From NCBI GenBank assembly GCA_009692185.1, contig SHZT01000007.1:89011-153010 (forward strand): a stretch of 64,000 nt of DNA. The letters run 5' to 3'. Below, in pieces: positions 8,431 through 16,221 of this stretch. Numbering within the stretch: position 1 is the stretch's first letter; each line of letters begins with the position of its first letter. Position numbers and translations under genes: made by a program. The notes under the pieces were generated by a model. That model was not told the origin of the DNA and did not search any database. It saw only the letters and a list, made by a program, of their open reading frames with translations. Source of the stretch: Gemmatimonadota bacterium (GTDB taxonomy: Bacteria > Gemmatimonadota > Gemmatimonadetes > Gemmatimonadales > GWC2-71-9).

Positions 8431-9229
8431 CACCAAGCGCGTCACCACACATCGCCTTCTCGAAATGAAGCGGAACGGCGAGCGCATTGTATGCCTGACG
8501 GCGTACGACGCCCTCTTCGCCGACCTGCTGGACCAGAGCGGCGTGGACGTCCTCCTGGTGGGCGATTCCGTGAACATGGTGCTGGCGGGGCAGGAGACCA
8601 CGCTGTCGGCCACGCTCGAGCAGATGGTCTACCACGCGAGCACGGTCGTGCGGGGCGTGCGCCGGGCAATGGTGGTCATCGACATGCCGTTCCTGTCCTA
8701 CCAGGTCTCGATCGAGGAAGCCAGGCGGAACTGCGGCCGGGCGCTTCAGCTCTCCGGCGCACACGCGGTCAAGGTCGAAGGGGGTGCGCACATGGCCGCC
8801 ACCGTCCGCGCGTTGGTGGACATCGGCATCCCGGTCATGGGCCACGTAGGGATGACGCCACAGTCCGTGCATGCGCTCGGCGGGTACCGGGTCCAGGGCC
8901 GCGACGAGGCGACGGCCGAACGCATCCTCGCGGACGCAAAGGCCCTGGAAGACGCGGGGGTGTTTGGCATGGTACTCGAGTTGATACCCGCGGATCTCGC
9001 CGAGAAAGTATCAACGTCTCTCACCGTGCCCACGATCGGGATTGGCTCGGGTGCGCACTGTGATGGGCAGGTTCTGGTGCTGCATGACATGCTCGGTCTC
9101 AACGAACGGTTCAAGCCCAAGTTCGTGAAGCGCTACGCCGACCTGGCCGACGCGGTGAAGAAGGCCGTCCGCGCCTACGGCGATGATGTGCGCTCGGGCA
9201 CGTACCCGGACACCAACCACTCCTTCTGA
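8420..9229 (+). CDS. panB: 3-methyl-2-oxobutanoate hydroxymethyltransferase
   Basis: First committed step of pantothenate synthesis: adds a hydroxymethyl group from methylene-THF to ketoisovalerate. The 269-residue protein starts MAADTKRVTTHRLL and has the metal-site motif VGDSVNM, the ETT triplet, VKVEGG, GHVGMTPQS and the catalytic-Glu region MVLELIPADLA, then IGIGSG. The ATG at 8420 is preferred over upstream codons lying inside folK because it gives the family N-terminus. Two bases separate its TGA from the panC start; this folate/pantothenate grouping fits the use of a folate cofactor by PanB. Confidence 0.95.
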   Translation: MAADTKRVTTHRLLEMKRNGERIVCLTAYDALFADLLDQSGVDVLLVGDSVNMVLAGQETTLSATLEQMVYHASTVVRGVRRAMVVIDMPFLSYQVSIEEARRNCGRALQLSGAHAVKVEGGAHMAATVRALVDIGIPVMGHVGMTPQSVHALGGYRVQGRDEATAERILADAKALEDAGVFGMVLELIPADLAEKVSTSLTVPTIGIGSGAHCDGQVLVLHDMLGLNERFKPKFVKRYADLADAVKKAVRAYGDDVRSGTYPDTNHSF

Positions 9230-9231
9230 CC

Positions 9232-10113
9232 GTGCTCGAGACCGGCGACCCGAGAGTCGTGCGGACATGGTCTCGCGCGGCCCGGACGGGCGGCCGCCGC
9301 GTGGGGTTTGTCCCCACGATGGGCTTTCTCCACGAAGGCCATCTGCGACTGGTTGACGTCGCCCACAGCCACGCCAACGCCGTGGCGATGTCGATCTTCG
9401 TGAATCCCCTGCAGTTCGGCCCCACCGAAGACTTTGCGCGATACCTGCGAGACATTCCCCGCGATCGGACGATGGCGCTGGAACGCGGCGTCGAATGTCT
9501 GTTCGTGCCGGAAGGGAAGGACATCTACCGGCGCGAGGCCGTGGTGCGGGTGAGCCCGGGGTCACTGGCCGGGCATCTCTGCGGCCCGTTCCGGCCGGGC
9601 CACTTTGAAGGCGTGCTCACCGTGGTGGCAAAACTCTTTCACATTGTGGAACCCGACGTGGCCGTATTCGGCCGCAAGGACGCCCAGCAGGCGGCGCTGG
9701 TGCGCCGGATGGTGGCCGACCTCGATTTCCCGGTAGAGATCGTGGTCGTCCCGACGGTACGCGAAGCGGATGGCCTCGCGCTCTCGTCCCGCAACGCGGG
9801 CCTGTCCGCCGACGAACGGCGGAGCGCCCTCGCGCTCTCCCGCGGCCTCGATGCCGCCCACGAGGCGTTTCGCCGCGGCGAGCGGGACGGAACGGCCATC
9901 GTGAACGCCGTGGCCGGCGTCGTCCGGAAGGAACCCGCCGCGAACGTGGAATACATCGAGGCCGTGGACCCGGAGACGCTGGGTCCTGTCGCCGCCGTCT
10001 CGGAGGCGACGCTCGTGGCGCTGGCCGTGCGCGTCGGGAAGACCCGGCTCATCGACAACGTCATCCTGGGGCAGGGGCTGGCCGGCGATGAGCGTCTCGG
10101 CGAGCGCGGGTGA
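9232..10113 (+). CDS. panC: Pantothenate synthetase
   Basis: ATP-dependent ligation of pantoate and beta-alanine. The 293-residue product shows VGFVPTMGFLHEGHLRLV (the HxGH-type adenylate motif; Phe replaces the more usual Ala in GALHEGH), IFVNPLQFGP, the GRPGHF-like FRPGHFEGV, FGRKDAQQ and the KMSKS-equivalent LALSSRN. Start is GTG at 9232 directly after panB. The TGA overlaps the GTG of the next gene (GTGA at 10110-10113). Function is well supported; the start could only be moved inward. Confidence 0.95.
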   Translation: MLETGDPRVVRTWSRAARTGGRRVGFVPTMGFLHEGHLRLVDVAHSHANAVAMSIFVNPLQFGPTEDFARYLRDIPRDRTMALERGVECLFVPEGKDIYRREAVVRVSPGSLAGHLCGPFRPGHFEGVLTVVAKLFHIVEPDVAVFGRKDAQQAALVRRMVADLDFPVEIVVVPTVREADGLALSSRNAGLSADERRSALALSRGLDAAHEAFRRGERDGTAIVNAVAGVVRKEPAANVEYIEAVDPETLGPVAAVSEATLVALAVRVGKTRLIDNVILGQGLAGDERLGERG

Positions 10114-10646
10114 CGGGCATACCGGCGTGGGCGGAAGCGACGCCCGAGCGCCGCGCGCACATTGAGCGCGTAGCGGCGTTGGCGGGGGAGTGGGCCGACG
10201 CGTTGCGCGTGCCCGCGAACGAGCGAGCGCGGTGGCAAAGGGCGGCCTACCTGCACGATGCATTGAAGGACGCGCCGGCCGAGCGGCTGGCGCCACACGC
10301 TCCCGCGGGATGGAACCTGCCGGACCTCTTTCACGGGCCGGCTGCCGCGGCGCGCGCCGCCCAGGATGGCGAGACGGATCAGGGGGTGCTCGATGCGGTG
10401 GCGTACCACTCCGTGGGTTACGGGGGATGGGATGCCGCCGGACGCATGCTGTACCTGGCGGATTTCCTCGAGCCCGGGCGCGTCGGGCAGGAACAGCGCG
10501 CGGGCCTGGCGGCCCGGGTCATCCAAGACCCCGACGCGGTCCTGACGGAGGTCGCCGCGCTGCGCATGGTCGGGCTCATCCGGTCCGGCTGGCCCCTTGT
10601 TCCCGAAATGGTGGCTTTCTGGAACTCCGTCGCGCGACCCGGCTGA
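10110..10646 (+). CDS. YqeK-like HD domain hydrolase
   Basis: A 178-residue HD-domain protein. His and Asp ligands appear as AHIERVAALAGEWA, then AAYLHDALKD, then AVAYHSVGYGGW and the closing MLYLADFLEPGR, the order seen in YqeK-type symmetrical diadenosine tetraphosphate hydrolases. Family members often sit between nadD and a LytR_C/rsfS pair. Here panC precedes it and a LytR_C-type gene follows, but nadD and rsfS are absent. GTG start overlapping the panC stop. The assignment to YqeK rests on motifs and neighbour order; the substrate is not proven. Confidence 0.75.
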   Translation: MTGIPAWAEATPERRAHIERVAALAGEWADALRVPANERARWQRAAYLHDALKDAPAERLAPHAPAGWNLPDLFHGPAAAARAAQDGETDQGVLDAVAYHSVGYGGWDAAGRMLYLADFLEPGRVGQEQRAGLAARVIQDPDAVLTEVAALRMVGLIRSGWPLVPEMVAFWNSVARPG

Positions 10647-11047
10647 GCGTCGCGGTCCTGCTGCTGGCAGGAGTCGCCACGGTCGGCTGGATGCTGACAC
10701 ATCGGGCGCGCGCGCCGCGCGCGGCCATCATTCCCGGCGAAGGCGAACGCACGTTGATCGTGGAGGTGCTGAACGGCACCGACGTCGATGGTCTCGCGCG
10801 AGAGGTGGCGCGGCGCCTGCGGGCGCGCGGAATTGACGTGGTCTATTTCGGATCGGGGGACCGGCATGATCTGGAGGGGACGCGGATCGTGGTACGGAAG
10901 GGTGACACCACCGTCGCGCGCCCGATTCGTGACGCGCTCGGCACGGGGCGGGTGACGGTCGAGCTAGACCCCCGCCTCCTGCTCGACGCCAGTATCATCG
11001 TCGGCCGCGACCTTGCCCCGGGCACGTTCGAGGACCGTCGTCCGTAG
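10619..11047 (+). CDS. LytR_C-domain membrane protein
   Basis: About 142 residues. One N-terminal transmembrane helix (LSVAVLLLAGVATVGWML) is followed by a periplasmic domain with LIVEVLNGTDVDGLAREVARRLRARGIDV and a final IVVRKGD/VGRDLAPG segment, typical of the LytR cell-envelope C-terminal domain. No ATG or GTG lies in a suitable place before the helix. The CTG at 10619 (Leu-Glu-Leu-Arg-Arg) is taken as the provisional start, overlapping the HD gene by 28 bases; this is the weak point of the call. Its last 84 bases overlap the 3' end of rlmN on the opposite strand. Confidence 0.65.
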   Translation: MELRRATRLSVAVLLLAGVATVGWMLTHRARAPRAAIIPGEGERTLIVEVLNGTDVDGLAREVARRLRARGIDVVYFGSGDRHDLEGTRIVVRKGDTTVARPIRDALGTGRVTVELDPRLLLDASIIVGRDLAPGTFEDRRP

Positions 11048-12043
11048 CTGACCGCACGCGGCGTCGATATCGAGTCCCCGGCTCCGCCGCACCGTCGCGG
11101 ACACGCCGAGGGCGCGAAGCCGGGCGGCGAATTCGCGGATCGTCCCGGGCGGCGTGGGGGTGAAGCCGGGGGCGCCGCCGGGGTGAAGCGGCAGGAGGTT
11201 CACCAGCGCACCCAATGGTTTGGCCAGCTTCGCCAACCGGTCCGCATCCTCCGGCCGGTCGTTCTTGTCCTTGATCATCACGTACTCGAATGTCACCCGC
11301 CGGGCGAACTCTCTGAGCGCCCGCATGACGTCGTCCAGCCCGTACTTCTTCTCGACCGGCATCAATTCGCGCCGCTGCTTGCTCGTGGGCGAATGCAGGG
11401 AGAGGGCGAGGCGAAACTGTTCGGGGCGGGCGGCAAGCAGGGCCAGCTTGGGAACGATGCCCACGGTACTCACCGTGATGTGTCGCGCGCCGATCCCGAA
11501 TCCGTCCGGGCTGTTCAGAATGGTCAGGGCCCGGTCTACCGCCTCCCAGTTGTGGAGCGGTTCGCCCATGCCCATGAACACCACGTTCGTCGGGACGCCG
11601 TACGCCCGGTCGAGCGCCATTTCCCGTACTTGCGCAGCAATCTCCCACGTCTCGAGGTTCCGGCCGAAACCCATGCGGCCGGTCGCGCAGAAGACGCATC
11701 CGAAGGCACACCCGACCTGGGATGAAATGCAGAGTGTCCGCCGCTTGCCCTCGGGGATCAGCACGGACTCGACGCTCCCGCGGTCGGGGAGCTCCCACAG
11801 GAACTTGACCGTGCCGTCCGCGGAGACCTGGTGGGCGGCACGCCGCAGTCGCGGGACGGGAAACGACGCCTGGAGTGCCTCTCGCAGGGTGGCGGGCAGC
11901 TCGCCCGCATCCGCCCAGCTTGCGATGGGCCGGTTCCAAAGACGGGGCATGATCTGGCGCACCCGGTAGGCGGGCTCCCGTCCCTCGAGCCATGTCTCGA
12001 GCAGGGGAAGCGCGTCGGCTGGTGCGACGTTGAACGGATTCAT
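10964..12043 (-). CDS. rlmN: Dual-specificity RNA methyltransferase RlmN
   Basis: Radical SAM enzyme that methylates C2 of A2503 in 23S rRNA and A37 in some tRNAs. The 359-residue product has the cluster motif CAFGCVFC (Cys112, Cys116, Cys119), VFMGMGEPLHNW, the SLHSPT segment and a Cys in GLDIDAACGQL near the C-terminus, at the place of the methyl-carrying cysteine. ATG at 12043 overlaps the stop of the upstream gene (ATGA), and the preceding frame contains low-similarity residues only. The 3' end overlaps the convergent LytR_C gene by 84 bases, an unusually long antisense overlap. Confidence 0.95.
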   Translation of the reverse strand: MNPFNVAPADALPLLETWLEGREPAYRVRQIMPRLWNRPIASWADAGELPATLREALQASFPVPRLRRAAHQVSADGTVKFLWELPDRGSVESVLIPEGKRRTLCISSQVGCAFGCVFCATGRMGFGRNLETWEIAAQVREMALDRAYGVPTNVVFMGMGEPLHNWEAVDRALTILNSPDGFGIGARHITVSTVGIVPKLALLAARPEQFRLALSLHSPTSKQRRELMPVEKKYGLDDVMRALREFARRVTFEYVMIKDKNDRPEDADRLAKLAKPLGALVNLLPLHPGGAPGFTPTPPGTIREFAARLRALGVSATVRRSRGLDIDAACGQLRTTVLERARGKVAADDDTGVEQEAGV

Positions 12044-12936
12044 CGGGACAGGCCCACGTCGAGGCCCACCCGGTAGTTCGCCCCGAGCCCCTGGATACCG
12101 CCGCCCCGGGCGGCAAGGACCGAGTATCGCCCGGCGCGAACGCCGACTGCAAGCACGAAGCGCCATGCCGCGTGCCCGAGGGACGCTTCGCGCTGCAACC
12201 CCGAGTCGAGCGTGATGCCCGGTCCGAGTTCAAAGCCTGCGCCGAACGAATGCTCGAGGTCCCGGCGATCGCGAATCGCCGCGCCGTAGCGCACCGTGAA
12301 GGTCGCGGGCGTTCCCCAGGCGCTGACCGTGAATACCTGGCATTCCCCGCCGGCGTAGTAGCGTTCGGTCCGCCGGTGGGAGAGGTCTGCGGGCAGAAAT
12401 TGGCTGGCGGCGGCCACGCGCACCCGGCTGTTGGGTCGCGCCGACGCGCCGACGTCCAGCGTGAGCCCCGATCCGCGAACCAGGTCGAATCGCGCGTCGT
12501 GACCCCGCAGCAGGAAAGCCGTGCTGACCGGGCCGATCTTTGCACCGAGGGCGAGCCCGGCCAGTTGCTCGTAGACCGGAATATCGGCGCCCTCGTTGAG
12601 CGGCGAGGTGGACGTGCGGATGAGGTCGCTCACCTGGAGGCGTCCGAACAGGACGCCGACAGCGAACACCGACTTGATCGACTGGCTCGCGCCGGCCAGG
12701 ATTCCGGACATCCCCAGAACGTCGGGGGTTTCCACCGCCTGGATTCCTACCCGAAGTCCGGCCCCATCGAGGATCGCGGTCGGGTTCCAGAAGGCACCCG
12801 TCGGACCGGATTCCAAGGCGGGTGACCGGGCGAGGGTGGTTCCGGCAATGTCCCAGAGCGAAGCCGCGTCGGGGGCCTGTCCGAGGCCTATGGCGGGGGT
12901 GAAGAAGAGCAACCAGAAGGGCAGGAATCGCTTCAC
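12040..12936 (-). CDS. Putative secreted or outer-membrane beta-barrel protein
   Basis: A 298-residue protein of unknown function. From the GTG at 12936 it begins VKRFLPFWLLFFTPAIGLGQ, a clear signal peptide. The rest is rich in alternating hydrophobic and polar residues and glycine (for example LRVGIQAVETPDVLGMSGILAGA and AAWRFVLAVGVRAGRYSVLAA). An early SGPTGAFWNPTAI segment recalls PorV/PorQ-like or FadL-like barrels. The C-terminus is YRVGLDVGLSR. An ATG 36 bases upstream is possible but lies on the -35 hexamer of the candidate promoter. Its TGA overlaps the rlmN ATG, so the two are an operon. Confidence 0.6.
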   Translation of the reverse strand: MKRFLPFWLLFFTPAIGLGQAPDAASLWDIAGTTLARSPALESGPTGAFWNPTAILDGAGLRVGIQAVETPDVLGMSGILAGASQSIKSVFAVGVLFGRLQVSDLIRTSTSPLNEGADIPVYEQLAGLALGAKIGPVSTAFLLRGHDARFDLVRGSGLTLDVGASARPNSRVRVAAASQFLPADLSHRRTERYYAGGECQVFTVSAWGTPATFTVRYGAAIRDRRDLEHSFGAGFELGPGITLDSGLQREASLGHAAWRFVLAVGVRAGRYSVLAARGGGIQGLGANYRVGLDVGLSR

Positions 12937-12943
12937 AGCCGGA

Positions 12944-12972
12944 AGGTTGCCGATGGCGCAAGTGTATGTCAA
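12944..12972 (-). promoter_or_regulatory. Candidate promoter, near-leaderless
   Basis: Minus strand: TTGACA (12967-12972), 17-base spacer, CAACCT (12944-12949). Seven bases separate the -10 element from the GTG at 12936, the same geometry as the promoter before the radical SAM gene. The -35 is perfect, the -10 poor. Confidence 0.4.
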
Positions 12973-12980
12973 GTCGAAGC

Positions 12981-13009
12981 TTGCCGCCCCTCGCCTACAG
13001 CGTTATGTT
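12981..13009 (+). promoter_or_regulatory. Candidate promoter of the ptsN-aspS run
   Basis: TTGCCG (12981-12986), 17-base spacer, TATGTT (13004-13009). It would give a leader of about 26 bases carrying a GGGGGA ribosome site before the GTG at 13042. It lies back to back with the minus-strand candidate promoter at 12944-12972. Confidence 0.45.
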
Positions 13010-13041
13010 CATCCGGACATGCGACTGGGGGATGGCCGTCG

Positions 13042-13497
13042 GTGCAGCTGCAGGACCTCTTAACCCCCCGCCGTATCAAGGTACCCATTGCTGGACTGGA
13101 CAAGAGTTCGGTTATCCGGGAGTTGGTGGGGCTGGTTGTCGAGAATGGTGCGGCGGAGTTTGACGATGTTCTCAGGGCCGTCCAGGAGCGCGAGGCGGTC
13201 TTGTCGACTGGAATCGGGTGCGGCGTTGCGATACCACACGGAAAAACTGCCCGGGTTCAGGAACTCAGGCTCGCTGCCGGCACGAGCCCGCTGCCGGTGG
13301 CCTTCGACGCGCTGGATGGTGAGCCCGTGCGTCTCTTTTTCCTGCTGATTGGCCCGGAGACGTCTGCCGGGGACCACGTGAAGGCCCTGTCCCGCATATC
13401 CCGCCTCATTCGTCGGCAGCCGGTGCGCGAGCGTTTGCTCGCGGCGCCGGATGCCGAGGAGTTCTTTCAGATCCTGTGCAACGCCGAAGCGAAGTGA
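13042..13497 (+). CDS. PTS EIIA-like protein, fructose/nitrogen type
   Basis: A 151-residue EIIA domain of the PtsN/fructose class. The phosphorylatable His lies in the family motif GIGCGVAIPHGKT, and the fold is complete, with VRLFFLLIGPE and the closing LSRISRLIR helix. No EIIB/EIIC permease is beside it and no EI or HPr gene appears in the window, so a regulatory rather than transport role is likely (inference). GTG start at 13042 behind a candidate promoter. Ten bases after its TGA the aspS ATG follows. Confidence 0.88.
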   Translation: MQLQDLLTPRRIKVPIAGLDKSSVIRELVGLVVENGAAEFDDVLRAVQEREAVLSTGIGCGVAIPHGKTARVQELRLAAGTSPLPVAFDALDGEPVRLFFLLIGPETSAGDHVKALSRISRLIRRQPVRERLLAAPDAEEFFQILCNAEAK

Positions 13498-13507
13498 GGG
13501 ACCTCGC

Positions 13508-15274
13508 ATGAGCGCGACCGCTATGCGGACGCACCGGTGCGGGGCCCTTCGGGCAGCGCACGCGGGACTGGATGTCCGCCTCGGCGGGTGGGTCCACCGT
13601 CGCCGGGACCTGGGTGGTCTCGTGTTTTTCGATCTGCGGGACCGCGATGGCCTCGTGCAGGTGGCATTCGGGCCTGACTGGACGCCGCCCGCAGTGATGG
13701 ACGCGGCAGGAAAGGTGGGGAACGAGTTCGTGATCCTGGTGCGCGGCAAGGTGATCGCCCGGCCGGAACACGCGCGGAACCCCGACATGTCCACCGGGGA
13801 CGTAGAGGTGCGCGCGAGCGACATCGAGATCTGCTCGCGTGCGGTCACACCGCCGATTCCAGTGGCGCGCTCGAAGGGCGAGCCGCTGCCGTCCGAGGAA
13901 TTGCGCCTCGTCAACCGGCACCTGGACTTGAGGCGGCCGGAACTCCAGAAAAACTTCGAGCTCCGGCACCGGCTGTTCCAGTGCGCACGAACCACGCTGG
14001 CCGGGCAGGGGTTTCTCGAGATCGAAACGCCGATCCTCACCAAGCCGACACCCGAGGGCGCCCGGGACTACCTGGTGCCTTCGCGGGTGCACCCGGGCCA
14101 GTTCTATGCGTTGCCCCAGTCGCCGCAGATCTACAAGCAGGTCCTGATGATGTCCGGCTTCGACCGGTACTTCCAGATCGCCCGCTGCTTCCGGGACGAA
14201 GACCTGCGCGCCGACCGCCAGCCCGAATTCACCCAGATCGACCTCGAGGCATCTTTTGTCGGGCCCAACGACGTGTACGCAGTGGTAGAAAGCGTGCTCG
14301 CCGCGTTGTGGGCCGAGGGCGGGCATCCGGTCCAGACGCCCTTCCCACGGATGGCGCACCGGGATGCGATGGAACGCTTCGGTACGGACAAGCCGGATCT
14401 CCGCTACGGGTTCGAGATCGAGGACCTGGGGGCGGTCGTGGGCGGCAAGGGCTTCCGGGCGTTTGACGACGCGTTGAGCGCCGGCGGTAGAGTGCGGGGC
14501 GTGCGGGTCGCAGGAGGAGCAGCGTTGTCGCGGAAGGATGTAGATGCCATCACCGACGTCGCCAGGGCGGCGGGCCTGGGCGGCTTGGCCACGCTCAAGC
14601 GACAGGGGGACCAGGTCACGGGTTCGCTGGCCAAGCTCGAAGGCCTGACGGCCGACGTCGCCCGGCTTGCCGACGGCGACATGCTGTTCGTCGCGGCGGG
14701 CAAGGACACCGTCACGTCGCCGGCCCTGGATCGCGTGCGCCTCGACGTGATCCGGCGGCTCAAGCCCGCACCGCGGGTGGCGCACGCGTTCACCTGGGTG
14801 GACGCATTCCCCCTGTTCGAGAAAGACCGGGAGACCGGGGCGTGGGTGTTCGCGCACCATCCGTTTACCACGCCGCATCCCGAGGATATCGCGCGGCTCA
14901 AGGCGGGTGAGCGGGCGGGCATCCGCGCGCTCCACTACGACGCGGTGTACAACGGCAACGAACTTGGGAGCGGCTCGATCCGGATCACCGATCCGGATCT
15001 CCAGCTCATGATTTTCGACATCCTGGGCATCAAGGCTGACGATGCCCAGCGGCGTTTTGGTTTCCTGCTCACCGCGCTGGCGTCCGGGGCGCCGCCACAC
15101 GGCGGCTTTGCGATCGGCTTCGATCGCGTGGCCATGCTGCTCTGCGGCGCGGAAAGCCTTCGGGATGTCATAGCGTTTCCCAAGACGACGGCCGCCCGGG
15201 CCCTGTTCGAGGACACGCCTGCCCCCATAGACGCGGCGGACCTCCGCGTGTTCAAGCTGGCGCCGGTCCCATGA
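13508..15274 (+). CDS. aspS: Aspartyl-tRNA synthetase
   Basis: Class II synthetase of bacterial type, 588 residues. In order: N-terminal OB-fold anticodon domain (LGGWVHRRRDLGGLVFFDLRDRDG), hinge, motif 2 (FQIARCFRDEDLRADRQPEF), the GAD insertion domain in the middle (about 290-410), and motif 3 near the C-terminus (GFAIGFDRVAMLLCG). The QSPQIYKQ flipping loop is intact. ATG at 13508 gives MSATAMRTHRCG, matching the family. Its TGA overlaps the phoH ATG (ATGA). Confidence 0.97.
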   Translation: MSATAMRTHRCGALRAAHAGLDVRLGGWVHRRRDLGGLVFFDLRDRDGLVQVAFGPDWTPPAVMDAAGKVGNEFVILVRGKVIARPEHARNPDMSTGDVEVRASDIEICSRAVTPPIPVARSKGEPLPSEELRLVNRHLDLRRPELQKNFELRHRLFQCARTTLAGQGFLEIETPILTKPTPEGARDYLVPSRVHPGQFYALPQSPQIYKQVLMMSGFDRYFQIARCFRDEDLRADRQPEFTQIDLEASFVGPNDVYAVVESVLAALWAEGGHPVQTPFPRMAHRDAMERFGTDKPDLRYGFEIEDLGAVVGGKGFRAFDDALSAGGRVRGVRVAGGAALSRKDVDAITDVARAAGLGGLATLKRQGDQVTGSLAKLEGLTADVARLADGDMLFVAAGKDTVTSPALDRVRLDVIRRLKPAPRVAHAFTWVDAFPLFEKDRETGAWVFAHHPFTTPHPEDIARLKAGERAGIRALHYDAVYNGNELGSGSIRITDPDLQLMIFDILGIKADDAQRRFGFLLTALASGAPPHGGFAIGFDRVAMLLCGAESLRDVIAFPKTTAARALFEDTPAPIDAADLRVFKLAPVP

Positions 15275-16221
15275 GCGACATCACCCATCGCCTGTCGGCA
15301 GAAGGCGCCGACCCGCTGGCGCTGGCCGGCGTCAATGATCGCAACCTGCAGGAACTGGAGCGGGCGACCGGCGTGCGGGTGAACGTGCGCGGCGACCAGG
15401 TGACGCTGGCCGGCCAGACGGAGGCGGTGGAGAAGGCCACGCGGGTGGCGTCCACCATGATCGACCTGGCGCGGATGGGCGAGGCGCTCACCAGCGACGA
15501 CGTGCGGCGGCTGGCCGAATCGAACGGCGACAACGGTGCGCGCATGGCGGACAAGGAAGGGCAGATCGCCCTGCCCGGGGCCAAGCGCATCATCCAGGCC
15601 AAGTCCCAGGGCCAGCGCGACTACCTCGCCGCCGTTCGCGAGAACGATATCGTGATCGGGATCGGTCCCGCGGGAACGGGCAAAACGTACCTGGCGGTCG
15701 CCGCCGGCGTCGAGGCGCTCGCCCGGAAGCGCGTCCGCCGCCTGGTGCTCGCGCGGCCGGCGGTGGAAGCCGGTGAGCGCCTCGGGTTTCTCCCGGGGGA
15801 TCTCCAGGCGAAAGTCGACCCTTACCTTCGGCCGCTCTACGACGCGCTGGAGGACATGATGCCGCAGGAGCGGGTGCAGAAGGCGATCGACACGCGGGTC
15901 ATCGAGATCGCGCCGCTCGCCTACATGCGCGGGCGCACGCTGGCCGACGCGTTCGTGATCCTGGACGAAGCGCAGAACTCCACGGCCGCCCAGATGAAAA
16001 TGTTCCTGACCCGGCTCGGCGTGAACTCGAAGGCCGTGGTGATCGGCGACAAGACCCAGATCGACCTCGCGAGCCGGGAGGAGTCGGGCCTCATCCACGT
16101 TGAGCGGGTCCTGCCCGGCATCGAGGGCATCGCCTTCTGTTATCTGGAGGAACGCGACGTCGTGCGGCACCGCCTGGTGCGGGACATCATCCGGGCGTAC
16201 GCCGCGGACCAGGGCACGTGA
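15271..16221 (+). CDS. PhoH-like ATPase (YbeZ type)
   Basis: A 316-residue P-loop ATPase. It has an N-terminal KH-like segment (about 15-70), Walker A GPAGTGKT at 132-139, the ARPAVEAGERLGFLPGD motif, and Walker B in FVILDEAQN with the following NSTAAQMKMFLTRLG sensor region. The order phoH, HD membrane protein, ybeY is common in bacteria and links PhoH/YbeZ to RNA metabolism through YbeY. Overlaps both neighbours by four bases (ATGA before, GTGA after). Confidence 0.93.
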   Translation: MSDITHRLSAEGADPLALAGVNDRNLQELERATGVRVNVRGDQVTLAGQTEAVEKATRVASTMIDLARMGEALTSDDVRRLAESNGDNGARMADKEGQIALPGAKRIIQAKSQGQRDYLAAVRENDIVIGIGPAGTGKTYLAVAAGVEALARKRVRRLVLARPAVEAGERLGFLPGDLQAKVDPYLRPLYDALEDMMPQERVQKAIDTRVIEIAPLAYMRGRTLADAFVILDEAQNSTAAQMKMFLTRLGVNSKAVVIGDKTQIDLASREESGLIHVERVLPGIEGIAFCYLEERDVVRHRLVRDIIRAYAADQGT

